Below, piece after piece: positions 16,375 through 25,668 of a DNA stretch of 64,000 bases; the stretch's first letter is position 1, and every line of letters begins with the position of its first letter. The position numbers were made by a program, and so were the translations under genes. Origin of the DNA: Agathobacter sp. (GTDB lineage: Bacteria > Bacillota > Clostridia > Lachnospirales > Lachnospiraceae); the NCBI GenBank assembly GCA_017409825.1, contig JAFQRZ010000023.1, forward strand, positions 1 through 64,000. The letters run 5' to 3'. The notes beneath the pieces were generated by a model that was not told the origin of the DNA, searched no databases, and worked only from the letters and a program-made list of their open reading frames with translations.

Positions 16375-16797
16375 GTGATACAGCTTAATTACAGGGATCC
16401 GAGACCCATCTATGAGCAGGTAAAAGATGGCATTCGAAAACTTGCTTACTCGGGCATGTTGGGACCAGATGATAAATTACCATCGGTGCGAGAACTGGCG
16501 ATGAAGCTGGCGATAAATCCGAATACCATTTCCCGTGCGTATAAGGAGCTGGAACAGGAAGGTTTCATTTATACGATGACTGGAAAAGGGACGTTTATCA
16601 ATCAGGAATTCGACTTGTATGACAGCAGAAAAGAAGAATTATGGAAGCAGTTTGATAAGGCTGCGAAAGAGTTATTAGAGCTATCGGTGATAGAAGAGGA
16701 GCTGGTGAAACGCATCGCACAACTAAGTGGTGAAAAACCGGCAGAGAGAACCGAGAGTACTTCGAAAGGAGGTAGCACAGATGATTCAGGTAAATAA
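16375..16797 (+). CDS. YtrA-subfamily GntR repressor
   Basis: This 140-residue protein has the short YtrA layout: a winged-helix GntR domain (residues 1-75; RDPRPIYEQVKDGIRKL, KLPSVRELAMKLAINPNTISRAYKEL) and only a ~65-residue helical tail instead of a ligand-binding domain. The start is GTG at 16375 after AAAGGAGGGAG. It overlaps the ABC ATPase gene by 17 bp, the normal ytrA-ytrB arrangement. YtrA in Bacillus is a repressor released by lipid-II-targeting antibiotics. The operator at 14134-14160 indicates that it also controls the two radical SAM genes. Confidence 0.9.
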   Translation: MIQLNYRDPRPIYEQVKDGIRKLAYSGMLGPDDKLPSVRELAMKLAINPNTISRAYKELEQEGFIYTMTGKGTFINQEFDLYDSRKEELWKQFDKAAKELLELSVIEEELVKRIAQLSGEKPAERTESTSKGGSTDDSGK

Positions 16798-17683
16798 TGT
16801 GGTAAAAGAATTTGATGGATTTCGTGCATTGGATGGTGTCAATATGCACGTAAAGAAAGGTGCGATATATGGACTCGTGGGACCAAATGGTGCAGGTAAA
16901 TCGACCATTATTCGCCACTTGACAGGGGTGTATCGTCAGGATGCAGGTGAAGTAATGGTAAATGGACAGGAGGTATTTGAAAATCGACTGGTAAAAGAAA
17001 AGATTGCCTATATTCCAGATGAACTGTTCTATTTTTTGCAGGCTGATACGATGGAAATGATGAAATATTATGAGGGACTTTATCCAACGTTTGATAGAGA
17101 AATGTTTTTCATCTTGAAAGAATATTTCCCAACCATCGATTTGAAACGCAATATCCGACGTCTTTCCAAAGGTATGCAAAAGCAGGTGGCATTCTGGCTT
17201 GCAATCTGCTGTAAACCAGAGGTTCTGATTTTAGATGAGCCTGTAGATGGACTTGACCCAGTTATGCGTAGACAGATTTGGAGTATCCTCATGGCGGAGG
17301 TAGCAGAACGTGAGATGACAGTAGTCGTTTCTTCCCACAATTTGCGTGAATTGGAAGATGTATGTGACCATGTGGGAATTATGAACAAGGGCAAAGTCAT
17401 CATTGAACGTTCGCTAAGCGATTTACAAGGCAATGTAACCAAGATTCAGGTGGCTTGCGAGGGCGAGGTACCGAAGCTTCCAGAAGGGTTTAAGGTGCTG
17501 CACCAATCCAATATCGGTCGCGTGCATACCTTAATCGTACGTGGAAATCCAGATGAGGCAGTAGCACATATTACTGCTGGTGCAGAAAAGAGTATTGTAG
17601 ATGTACTTCCACTTTCGCTAGAAGAAATCTTTATTTACGAGATGGGAGGTGTCGACTATGAAGTCAAAGATTTCCTTCTTTAA
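16781..17683 (+). CDS. ABC transporter ATPase (YtrB-like)
   Basis: This 300-residue ATPase has Walker A GPNGAGKS (about residue 37), signature LSKGMQKQVAFW, Walker B VLILDEPVDGLD and switch motif VVSSHNL. A ~75-residue C-terminal domain follows. The signature LSKG-MQKQ is typical of YtrB/EcsA-like exporters. The start at 16781 has a strong AAAGGAGGT site and overlaps the regulator gene. It overlaps the permease gene by 26 bp. Confidence 0.92.
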   Translation: MIQVNNVVKEFDGFRALDGVNMHVKKGAIYGLVGPNGAGKSTIIRHLTGVYRQDAGEVMVNGQEVFENRLVKEKIAYIPDELFYFLQADTMEMMKYYEGLYPTFDREMFFILKEYFPTIDLKRNIRRLSKGMQKQVAFWLAICCKPEVLILDEPVDGLDPVMRRQIWSILMAEVAEREMTVVVSSHNLRELEDVCDHVGIMNKGKVIIERSLSDLQGNVTKIQVACEGEVPKLPEGFKVLHQSNIGRVHTLIVRGNPDEAVAHITAGAEKSIVDVLPLSLEEIFIYEMGGVDYEVKDFLL

Positions 17684-19634
17684 TAAGACGATTTTTAAGA
17701 AAAATGTAACCTTGTATTGGCCAATTTGGGGAATTTATTCCTTGATTGTAGTGATTATGCAGCCAGGCTTAGTATGGTTGTTTAACAATATGGATTATTT
17801 TTCAAATGGTTATGCCGATGAAATGAAATTCCGTGATTTGATGGATACCTTGCGTTTTGAAAACTATGTGGTGTTGATTGCTTTTGCAGCATTATTGGCA
17901 GGAATGGCATTATACAGTTATATGTATAACAATAAGAGCGCCAATATGATTCATTCCCTGCCAGTAGACCGTACGCAGTTGTATGGAACGACCATCATTT
18001 CCGGCTTGGCATTTTTAATCGTACCATTGTTTGGAGCAGCCTTGCTTTCTACCTTGCTTTGTCTGATTTATACGATTCCAGGAATCGGATATGTATGGTT
18101 ATGGTTCTTCGTAATGGCGGCACTTGCTATCATCGCTTTTTCGATTGTGAGTATATGTGCACTGTTTACGGGGCATATCGTAGTATTGCCGATGTATGTA
18201 GTCGCAGTAAATCTGCTTTCATGGATTGTGTATTATTTGATATCTGTCGTAATAACGACTTTTGGATTTGGTGTAACCACACTAGGAAGTAATGCAGAAG
18301 ACCTTGCAGGTGTGTTCTGTCCAATCCAGTGCTTCAATGACAATTTGAGCTGGGCATATCACTATTCGGATACCGGGGAATTAGTTGATATTTCATTAAC
18401 AGGAGTGGAGTTCCTTTTGCTTTATCTCGTGTTGGCGGTTGTATTTTATGCGGCAGCTTATGTTATTTATCGTAAGCGTAAAATCGAGCAGGCAGGAGAC
18501 TTCCTTACCGTTAACTGGGTAAAACCAATTTTTAGAGGCGTCGTAGGAATTTTCGGAGCTATCTTTGGTGCAATGCTTGTGCGAGAAGTGCTTTTGGATA
18601 CCAGAATCGGATGCGGAATGCCATTATTTGTATGTATGCTGCTCATTATCGGTGCGATTTGCTACTTCGCAGCAGATATGTTTATTAAGAAATCATTCCA
18701 TGTATTCAAAAAGAAAAATTGGCTCGGTTGCGGAGTCTTTTCCGTTGTAGTTTTGGTGGCATTCTTTGGGATGTATGCTTTGGCAAATAAGTACGAAAAT
18801 GAAGTACCAAAACTGGCGGATATTGAACAGGCAGAGATTCAGTTGGGATATGAGATTACCTTGTATGGGGAAGCGGCAGCACCGATTTTGGAAATTCAGA
18901 AGGATATTTTGGCACAGGCAGACTACATCGAAAGCCGTGTGTCAGATGGTGACCGCTACTATAATATGGTTCGTATCAGCTATCAGTTAAAGGATGGCGA
19001 TACAATAACCAGGCGTTACGCTCTGTCCCAGGAAGACGAAAAGCTAAATGCGATTTATAAAAAAATCGTGCTGTTAGAGCAGGATGAGGAAAACTATCTG
19101 GTAAACACCTTTGGTAAGAATTATGCGAATATTACGACGTTCTATGGTGGCAGCTTGGAAGCATATTTCATAAATCCAGAGGATAGAGAAAAAGAGGATT
19201 ATTATCCAGATAAAAACTATGACAGCAAGAACATAGATGCCGTACAGGCAAAAGAAATCTATGAAGCTATCCTCGCAGATATCAAAGCCGGTACACTCAT
19301 GAAATACAATATCTATGGTGGAAAGTATATCTATGAGGAAGATGTCTATACGAGAGGTGCAGATAAATATTATGGCTCGACGGAAGTGCATATTATGCTG
19401 GATTACCTGCTCTCAGAGGATGCTTCGGATAAAAAGACAAATGGAAGCACTTCAGATAAGTACTATGGAGATGTTGTGGAGGATCAAGAATACGTAGATT
19501 ATCAGAGGCAGCGTTCTGTTTACCTAACTATCGGTCCAGATTGTGAACATGTCATCAATAAATTGGTGGAATTGGAACTTGTAGAGTCAGTTGGACATAT
19601 CTGGTGGGGAGATGCAGAGGAACTGCTTAAGTAA
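17658..19634 (+). CDS. Large ABC permease of the ytr-like operon
   Basis: This 658-residue protein has about nine hydrophobic segments in residues 20-375, then a ~280-residue hydrophilic, Tyr- and Asp/Glu-rich extracytoplasmic tail ending ELVESVGHIWWGD. This combination of permease plus long external domain recalls YtrC/D-type proteins in clostridia (DUF6449-like). The ATG at 17658 is chosen because GGGAGGT lies upstream and the ATPase stop overlaps. Likely an efflux or sensing transporter for envelope-active compounds, by family context. Confidence 0.8.
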   Translation: MKSKISFFNKTIFKKNVTLYWPIWGIYSLIVVIMQPGLVWLFNNMDYFSNGYADEMKFRDLMDTLRFENYVVLIAFAALLAGMALYSYMYNNKSANMIHSLPVDRTQLYGTTIISGLAFLIVPLFGAALLSTLLCLIYTIPGIGYVWLWFFVMAALAIIAFSIVSICALFTGHIVVLPMYVVAVNLLSWIVYYLISVVITTFGFGVTTLGSNAEDLAGVFCPIQCFNDNLSWAYHYSDTGELVDISLTGVEFLLLYLVLAVVFYAAAYVIYRKRKIEQAGDFLTVNWVKPIFRGVVGIFGAIFGAMLVREVLLDTRIGCGMPLFVCMLLIIGAICYFAADMFIKKSFHVFKKKNWLGCGVFSVVVLVAFFGMYALANKYENEVPKLADIEQAEIQLGYEITLYGEAAAPILEIQKDILAQADYIESRVSDGDRYYNMVRISYQLKDGDTITRRYALSQEDEKLNAIYKKIVLLEQDEENYLVNTFGKNYANITTFYGGSLEAYFINPEDREKEDYYPDKNYDSKNIDAVQAKEIYEAILADIKAGTLMKYNIYGGKYIYEEDVYTRGADKYYGSTEVHIMLDYLLSEDASDKKTNGSTSDKYYGDVVEDQEYVDYQRQRSVYLTIGPDCEHVINKLVELELVESVGHIWWGDAEELLK

Positions 19635-19650
19635 GAACTATAAGTATACC

Positions 19651-19806
19651 ACTATTTAAATATACTATTTTTTTCAATACAGTAAAAACGAGAGCCAGCC
19701 AGAAAGAAAATTGGAAGCCTTATGTTAGTACAGCGACAATTTTCTTTCTGGCTGGCTCTCGTTTGTAGTTGTTTCAATGGAAAAAATATAGTATATTTAA
19801 AGTAGT
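19651..19806. mobile_element. 156-bp palindromic MITE-like element
   Basis: The core arms AAACGAGAGCCAGCCAG... (19686-19713) and its exact reverse complement (19737-19764) match over 28 of 28 bases around a 23-base spacer. Outside them, imperfect arms continue to the ends: ACTA-TTTAAATATACTA (from 19651) and its counterpart TAGTATATTTAAAGTAGT (to 19806), differing by two short insertions. There is no ORF. The size, AT-rich terminal repeats and position between operons fit a miniature inverted-repeat element. It would also act as a strong hairpin terminator. No clear target-site duplication was seen. Confidence 0.65.
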
Positions 19807-19830
19807 AAGCATTTTTAGAAAAGGTGACCT

Positions 19831-21204
19831 ATGAGCAAAGAACATATTATATACAAAATCACTCCAGGCAGTATCGCCGAGGAACTGGAAATAGAAGCTG
19901 GTGATGTGCTGGTTTCTATCAATGGAAATGAAATAGAAGATGTATTCGATTATCACTACATGGTGAATGATGAATACTTGGAGCTTCTCATTCGCAAAGC
20001 AGATGGTGAGGAATGGGAGCTGGAAATCGAAAAGGAATACAATGAAGATTTGGGTATTGAATTTGAGAATGGTTTGATGGATGATTACAAATCCTGTACC
20101 AATAAATGTATTTTCTGCTTTATCGACCAGATGCCACCGGGGCTGCGTGAGACCTTGTATTTCAAGGATGATGATAGTCGTTTGTCATTTTTACAGGGAA
20201 ATTATGTGACGCTTACGAATATGAAGGACAAGGATTTGGACCGTATCATTCAGTATCACATGGGACCAATCAATATTTCGGTGCAAACGACGAATCCAGA
20301 GCTTCGCTGTATGATGCTTCACAATCGTTTTGCGGGAGAGTCGTTAAAGAAAATTGACAGACTCTATGAAGCAGGCATTCCGATGAATGGGCAGATTGTG
20401 CTTTGTAAAGGCGTAAATGATGGCGAGGAATTGGAACGTTCCATCCGTGATTTGACAAAGTATTTGCCTTGTATGGAAAGTGTGTCGGTAGTTCCGGTGG
20501 GACTTAGTAAATATCGTGAGGGATTGTATCCGCTTGAACCATTCACAAAAGAAGATGCAGAGAAAGTCATCGATACCATCGAAAAATGGCAGAAGAAATG
20601 TTTAGAAGAGCATGATTTGCATTTCATTCATGCGAGTGACGAATGGTATCTTTTAGCGGAACGTCCACTTCCAGAGGAAGAAAGCTACGATGGATATCTT
20701 CAGTTGGAAAATGGCGTAGGTATGCTTCAACTGCTTGTAAATGAATTTGCGGAGGCGATGCAAGATGCATTAGAAGAACCAGGCTACAAAGATGAAGTGA
20801 TGAAAGTATTAAACGACGAGTTTGGCGGGCATCATAAGCTTAGTATCATGACAGGTCGTTTGGCAGCCCCTTTCCTTCGTCAGATGGCAGCAGATTTTAT
20901 GCAAGAGTTTCCAGGTTATGAAGTGGAAGTTATCGATATCCGCAATGATTTCTTTGGTGAGAGAATTACAGTGTCGGGGCTTATTACGGCACAGGATTTG
21001 ATTGCTCAGGCAAAGGGCAGAGAATTGGGCGATTCGATTGCGATTCCATGCAATATGCTTCGTTCCGGAGAATGTGTATTTTTGGACGACCAAAGCGTGG
21101 AAGACGTGCAAAATGCTTTACAAGTACCGGTAATTATTGTAAAATCTAATGGTTTAGCGTTGTTTGAGGCGATGCTAGGATATGAAGTAGAAATAGAAGA
21201 GTAG
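19831..21204 (+). CDS. DUF512 protein: PDZ plus radical SAM-like domain
   Basis: This 457-residue protein has an N-terminal PDZ domain (residues 1-70; YKITPGSIAEELEIEAGDVL). A radical SAM-type cluster motif CTNKCIFCF follows near residue 90, then the DUF512 C-terminal domain. The family is widespread in Clostridia and usually sits beside der, as here. Its function is unknown. The AAAAGGTGACC site precedes the ATG. It is the first gene of a run that continues to 25609. Confidence 0.88.
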   Translation: MSKEHIIYKITPGSIAEELEIEAGDVLVSINGNEIEDVFDYHYMVNDEYLELLIRKADGEEWELEIEKEYNEDLGIEFENGLMDDYKSCTNKCIFCFIDQMPPGLRETLYFKDDDSRLSFLQGNYVTLTNMKDKDLDRIIQYHMGPINISVQTTNPELRCMMLHNRFAGESLKKIDRLYEAGIPMNGQIVLCKGVNDGEELERSIRDLTKYLPCMESVSVVPVGLSKYREGLYPLEPFTKEDAEKVIDTIEKWQKKCLEEHDLHFIHASDEWYLLAERPLPEEESYDGYLQLENGVGMLQLLVNEFAEAMQDALEEPGYKDEVMKVLNDEFGGHHKLSIMTGRLAAPFLRQMAADFMQEFPGYEVEVIDIRNDFFGERITVSGLITAQDLIAQAKGRELGDSIAIPCNMLRSGECVFLDDQSVEDVQNALQVPVIIVKSNGLALFEAMLGYEVEIEE

Positions 21205-21232
21205 TATATTTTTAAGAAAGAAGAGGTAAATC

Positions 21233-22558
21233 ATGAGTAAACCAATCGTGGCCGTAGTTGGCCGCCCAAATGTTGGCAAATCAACACTCTTTAATGCACT
21301 CGCTGGAGAACGTATCTCTATTGTAAAAGATACTCCAGGTGTAACAAGAGACCGTATTTATGCGGATGTTTCATGGTTAGATTATAATTTCACAATGATT
21401 GATACAGGTGGTATTGAGCCAGACAGCTCGGATATCATTCTTTCCCAGATGCGTGAGCAGGCGCAGATTGCGATTGATACTGCGGACGTTATCCTATTTG
21501 TGGTAGACGTAAGACAGGGCTTACAGGATGCGGACAGCAAGGTAGCAGATATGCTGCGCCGTTCCCATAAGCCAGTCGTATTAGTTGTAAATAAAGTAGA
21601 CAGCTTTGAGAAATTCCAGGCAGATGTGTATGAATTTTATAACTTAGGTATCGGCGATCCTTATCCAATCTCAGCGACAGAAAAAACTGGTTTGGGTGAT
21701 ATGCTTGATGAAGTAGTAAAATACTTCCCGGAATCAGCGAAGAAAGAGGTGGAAGATGAAAGACCACGTATTGCGATTATCGGTAAGCCAAACGTAGGTA
21801 AGTCTTCGCTTATTAATAAGCTTGCACAGGAAGACCGAGTAATCGTATCGAATATTGCTGGTACAACCCGTGATGCGATTGATACTGCAATCAAATATAA
21901 CGGACAGGAATATATTTTCATCGATACGGCAGGGATACGCCGTAAGAGCAAGATTACAGAGGAAATCGAGCGTTTCAGTATTATCCGTGCAGTTGCAGCA
22001 GTAGAACGTTGTGATGTGGCGATTATTATGATTGACGCGACAGAAGGTGTAACCGAACAGGATGCCAAAATCGCAGGTATTGCCCATGACAGAGGCAAGG
22101 GCGTTATCATCGCCGTAAACAAATGGGATGCTATTGAAAAAGACAATAACACCGTAAAAGAACACACACAGGATATTCGTGATGTCTTAAGCTTTATGCC
22201 TTATGCAGAAATCCTTTTCATTTCTGCAAAATCAGGACAGAGATTACACAAGATTTTCGAGACTATCGATGTCGTTATCGAAAATAACAGTATGCGTGTC
22301 GCAACGGGTGTATTAAATGAAATCGTTGCAGAAGCCGTTGCAATGCAGCAGCCACCTACGGATAAAGGTAAGAGACTTAAGATTTATTATGTAACACAGG
22401 TATCGGTAAAACCACCGACATTCGTCGTGTTTGTAAATGATAAGAACCTGATGCATTTTTCTTACACGAGATATTTGGAGAACCGCATCCGTGATACCTT
22501 TGGATTTAAGGGAACTGCTCTTAAATTCATCACCAGAGAACGAAAGGAAGATAAGTAA
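21233..22558 (+). CDS. der: Ribosome assembly GTPase Der (EngA)
   Basis: This 441-residue protein has two tandem GTPase domains: [11 protein letters not shown] (residue ~9), DTGG and NKVD in the first; [11 protein letters not shown] (~183), DTAG and NKWD in the second. A KH-like C-terminal domain (about 350-441) follows. Der is essential for 50S assembly. Its stop overlaps the plsY start by one base. Confidence 0.97.
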   Translation: MSKPIVAVVGRPNVGKSTLFNALAGERISIVKDTPGVTRDRIYADVSWLDYNFTMIDTGGIEPDSSDIILSQMREQAQIAIDTADVILFVVDVRQGLQDADSKVADMLRRSHKPVVLVVNKVDSFEKFQADVYEFYNLGIGDPYPISATEKTGLGDMLDEVVKYFPESAKKEVEDERPRIAIIGKPNVGKSSLINKLAQEDRVIVSNIAGTTRDAIDTAIKYNGQEYIFIDTAGIRRKSKITEEIERFSIIRAVAAVERCDVAIIMIDATEGVTEQDAKIAGIAHDRGKGVIIAVNKWDAIEKDNNTVKEHTQDIRDVLSFMPYAEILFISAKSGQRLHKIFETIDVVIENNSMRVATGVLNEIVAEAVAMQQPPTDKGKRLKIYYVTQVSVKPPTFVVFVNDKNLMHFSYTRYLENRIRDTFGFKGTALKFITRERKEDK

Positions 22559-23223
22559 TGATAGTAGTAACACGTTTGATGGCACTGTTGATTGGGTATT
22601 TCTTAGGATGTTTTCCAACTGGCTATTTGGTTGGGAAAACACGTGGTATCGATATTCGCAAGTATGGCAGTGGAAATACTGGTGCGACCAATACACTTCG
22701 TACCTTAGGATGGGCAGCAGCAGCTATCACTTTCTTTGGTGACTGTGCGAAAACGATTCTTTCGATTGTAATTGCAAATCTTTTATTTAAAGATTCTGGC
22801 TTTGATATAACAGTCATCGAATTATATGCTGGTCTTGGTGCAGTGCTTGGACATAATTTTCCATTTTATTTCAAGTTTAAGGGTGGAAAAGGCATCGCAT
22901 GTACCGCAGGTGTAGCATTTGCACTTTTCCCGGGAGCAGTACCAGTATGTTTTACGGTATTTGTACTTTGTATTGTTTTAAGTAAATATGTATCATTAGG
23001 TTCCATTATGATGGCAATCCTTTTGGTGGTGCAGATATTTGTATTTAATTTCTATGGTATTTTAGGTGTGCCAGAAACATCGGTATATGAATTTGACACA
23101 TTGGTACTTATTTTAGGAGTTTTAGCTATTTTCCAGCATAGAGAAAATATCGTACGTTTATTTAAAGGAACTGAAAACAAATTAGGTCAGAAAGCGGAGA
23201 TTAAAAAAGAATGCGAAAAATAG
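22558..23223 (+). CDS. plsY: Glycerol-3-phosphate acyltransferase PlsY
   Basis: This 221-residue membrane enzyme transfers acyl from acyl-phosphate to glycerol-3-phosphate, the first step of phospholipid synthesis. The signature motifs are seen: IRKYGSGNTGATNTLRTLG, GHNFPFYFKFKGGKGIA, and the C-terminal FQHRENI. Five membrane segments are predicted. It overlaps gpsA by 13 bp; gpsA makes its substrate. Confidence 0.96.
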   Translation: MIVVTRLMALLIGYFLGCFPTGYLVGKTRGIDIRKYGSGNTGATNTLRTLGWAAAAITFFGDCAKTILSIVIANLLFKDSGFDITVIELYAGLGAVLGHNFPFYFKFKGGKGIACTAGVAFALFPGAVPVCFTVFVLCIVLSKYVSLGSIMMAILLVVQIFVFNFYGILGVPETSVYEFDTLVLILGVLAIFQHRENIVRLFKGTENKLGQKAEIKKECEK

Positions 23224-24221
23224 GAATTATTGGAGCAGGTAGCTGGGGAACAGCCCTTGCAGTAAACCTTGCGAGAAACAATCATGAAGTAGTGATTTGG
23301 TCGATTATGGAAGATGAAATTAAGATGTTAAATGAGCACAGAGAGCATATCGATAAGCTCCCAGGTGTAAAATTGGCAGAAAATATTTCATTTACGACGG
23401 ATATGGAAACTGCGATTAAAGGCATGGATATGCTTGTTTTGGCAGTACCATCCATCTTCACCAGAAGTACCTCTAAAAATATGAAATCGTTCGTTGAAGA
23501 AGGACAGATTATTGTTTGTGTAGGGAAAGGGATTGAAGATGATACGTTCATGACAATCACAGATATCGTCGAAGAAGAAATTCCACAGGCGGATGTATGT
23601 GTACTTTGTGGACCTTCGCATGCGGAAGAAGTAGGTCAGGGACTTCCTACGACAGTTGTAGCAGGGGCTCATACACAGAAGTCTGCAGAGTTTATTCAGG
23701 ATACATTCATGAATGAAACCTTCCGCGTATATACAAGCCCAGATATGCTTGGTATGGAACTTGGTGGTTCGTTTAAGAACGTGATTGCACTTGCAGCAGG
23801 TATGTGTGATGGACTTGGATTCGGGGACAATACAAAGGCTGCACTTATCGTACGTGGTATTTCAGAAGTTAGCCGTTTGGCACTTGCGATGGGGGCAAAG
23901 GCAGAAACCATCAACGGTCTTACCGGTGTTGGTGACCTTATCGTAACCTGTCAGAGTAAACACAGTCGTAACCGTAAGGCTGGTGAGCTTATGGGTCAGG
24001 GCATGACGATGGACGAAGCAACCAAAGAAGTTAAAATGGTTGTAGAAGGTGTATATTCTGCAAAAGCTGCATTAGCATTAGGCAAGAAATATTATGTACA
24101 AATGCCTATCATTGAAGAAGTAAATAAGGTGCTTTTCGAAGATAAATCAGCGAAAGAAGCGGTGTATGATTTGATGCTTCGTGAGAAGAGAGTGGAAAGC
24201 AATTCACTTGACTGGAAATAA
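23211..24221 (+). CDS. gpsA: NAD(P)-dependent glycerol-3-phosphate dehydrogenase
   Basis: This 336-residue enzyme reduces dihydroxyacetone phosphate to glycerol-3-phosphate for PlsY. The Rossmann motif GAGSWGTALAVNLARN begins at residue 6. GKGIE and GPSHAEEV follow, then the conserved ELGGSFKNVIALAAG with catalytic Lys, and NGLTGVGDLIVTC. It overlaps plsY, so the two are co-translated. Confidence 0.97.
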   Translation: MRKIGIIGAGSWGTALAVNLARNNHEVVIWSIMEDEIKMLNEHREHIDKLPGVKLAENISFTTDMETAIKGMDMLVLAVPSIFTRSTSKNMKSFVEEGQIIVCVGKGIEDDTFMTITDIVEEEIPQADVCVLCGPSHAEEVGQGLPTTVVAGAHTQKSAEFIQDTFMNETFRVYTSPDMLGMELGGSFKNVIALAAGMCDGLGFGDNTKAALIVRGISEVSRLALAMGAKAETINGLTGVGDLIVTCQSKHSRNRKAGELMGQGMTMDEATKEVKMVVEGVYSAKAALALGKKYYVQMPIIEEVNKVLFEDKSAKEAVYDLMLREKRVESNSLDWK

Positions 24222-24251
24222 AACCGATTAGATAAAATGGAGAAACGTATC

Positions 24252-24686
24252 ATGGAAAAGATTCGTATTAAATATTTTACAGACAAAATTGAAAAATTAG
24301 ATTATATCGATGGAAAATCCGATTGGATTGACCTTCGTGCATCGGAAGAAGTAGAGCTTAAAGCTGGCGATTTTAAACTCATTCCTCTTGGAGTTGCTAT
24401 GGAACTTCCACAGGGCTATGAAGGACATCTCGCTCCACGTAGTTCCACATTTAAAACATGGGGACTTATCCAGACCAATAGTATCGGCATCGTAGATTGC
24501 TCGTACTGTGGAGATGACGATATGTGGCGTATGCCAGTATATGCGACTCGTGATACCGTGATTCATGTAAATGACCGTATTGCGCAGTTTCGTATCGTAG
24601 AAAATCAGCCAAAGATAGTATTTGAGGAAGTAGAACACCTTGGCAATGACAGCCGTGGAGGTTTCGGTTCTACAGGAAAACAGTAA
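24252..24686 (+). CDS. dut: dUTP diphosphatase (trimeric type)
   Basis: This 144-residue protein hydrolyses dUTP to dUMP, keeping uracil out of DNA. Motifs in order: IDLRAS (motif 1), PRSSTFKTWGL (motif 2), IGIVDCSYCGDDDMW (motif 3, with Cys where the common Arg of YRG stands, a variant I associate with Firmicute/phage-like forms), DRIAQFRI (motif 4), and GGFGSTG (motif 5). The ATG at 24252 is preferred to one at 24237, which lies within its ribosome site. The stop overlaps the next start (TAATGA). Confidence 0.9.
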   Translation: MEKIRIKYFTDKIEKLDYIDGKSDWIDLRASEEVELKAGDFKLIPLGVAMELPQGYEGHLAPRSSTFKTWGLIQTNSIGIVDCSYCGDDDMWRMPVYATRDTVIHVNDRIAQFRIVENQPKIVFEEVEHLGNDSRGGFGSTGKQ

Positions 24687-25609
24687 TGAAACTAAATTAT
24701 AAGAGAATTCACATTGGTCGAAGAACATTTAAATCAGCACTTGCAGTTATTCTTGCACTAGCTGTTGTATCCATGTTTGGAACTACCTCAGCAACGTCTA
24801 GAATGGTATTTGCTATGCTTGGTGCAATGTCTGCCATGGAAAATACCTTTAAGCAGTCGGTGGATGCTTGTAAGGCTCAGATAATTGGGATGATTCTAGG
24901 GGCTGTCGTAGCAGCAGGGTTATCCATGGTCCCAATTCATTCTTTGCTCACAGTTGGATTAGGTGTAGTGCTTATCATTGTGATATACAATATGCTAGGT
25001 ATTTACTATTCTCCAAATTTACCATGTCTGGTAGTTGTAATGAGTTGCATGAATGCGGATGTATATCCTTTTGAATATGCGTTAGGAAGACTTTGGGATA
25101 CAGCGATAGGCTTAGCGATTGGTATGATTATCAATGTACTCGTTTTACCATACGACAATAGTTTGAAGATTCGTCAGGCGATTGAGTATCTGGAAAAAGA
25201 GGTTATCGTATTCTTAGAAGAGATGTTTGATGGCGATAAGGAATATCCAGATACAGAGAAAATGCGAAATACCATCAATGATATGGCGAGTCAGTTAGGG
25301 ATTTATTCCAAACAATGGTTGCCATTTCGCGTAAAACAGGATAAGCAGAAATTAGAGATTTTCCTTAAGTGTGAAAATAAATCTCGTGAATTGATGGCAC
25401 AGATGGAAGTGCTTTCTCAGATGGAGAATCCAGGGCGTTTGGATCCAGAGATTCGTAAGCGTTTAGAGGATAGTGGTGCAGAAATTCGTGACCGTAGAAA
25501 AATCATTCGATATGAGGAAGAGGATATTATTACCAATTATCATGTGGGAAAGATTTTGGACTTGCGAGATGAGCTAATTGAGCTAATTGCAGAGATTACA
25601 AAGAAATAA
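24686..25609 (+). CDS. Aromatic acid exporter family (FUSC-like) membrane protein
   Basis: This 307-residue protein has an N-terminal block of four to five membrane segments (residues 13-155), starting with the typical RIHIGRRTFKSALAV segment. A soluble alpha-helical C-terminal domain (165-307) follows. This matches the ArAE/YgaH-type aromatic acid exporter family of Gram-positives. The substrate is unknown. It overlaps the dUTPase stop by one base and ends the operon at a bidirectional terminator. Confidence 0.8.
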   Translation: MKLNYKRIHIGRRTFKSALAVILALAVVSMFGTTSATSRMVFAMLGAMSAMENTFKQSVDACKAQIIGMILGAVVAAGLSMVPIHSLLTVGLGVVLIIVIYNMLGIYYSPNLPCLVVVMSCMNADVYPFEYALGRLWDTAIGLAIGMIINVLVLPYDNSLKIRQAIEYLEKEVIVFLEEMFDGDKEYPDTEKMRNTINDMASQLGIYSKQWLPFRVKQDKQKLEIFLKCENKSRELMAQMEVLSQMENPGRLDPEIRKRLEDSGAEIRDRRKIIRYEEEDIITNYHVGKILDLRDELIELIAEITKK

Positions 25610-25616
25610 TGAAAAC

Positions 25617-25655
25617 AAAAAGGATTTGTAACCCTTGGGCTACAAATCCTTTTTT
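25617..25655. terminator. Bidirectional terminator
   Basis: AAAAAGGATTTGTA (25617-25630) pairs with TACAAATCCTTTTT (25641-25654) around a 10-base loop. A-run and T-run on either side let it serve both the plus operon and the minus-strand kinase gene. Confidence 0.9.
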
Positions 25656-25668
25656 AATAGATATCTTT

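Noticed and set aside
24252..24686. dUTPase motif 3 with Cys in place of Arg, considered as a damaged gene
   Set aside because: All other motifs are intact, and the SYCGD form is one I associate with Firmicute and phage-like dUTPases.
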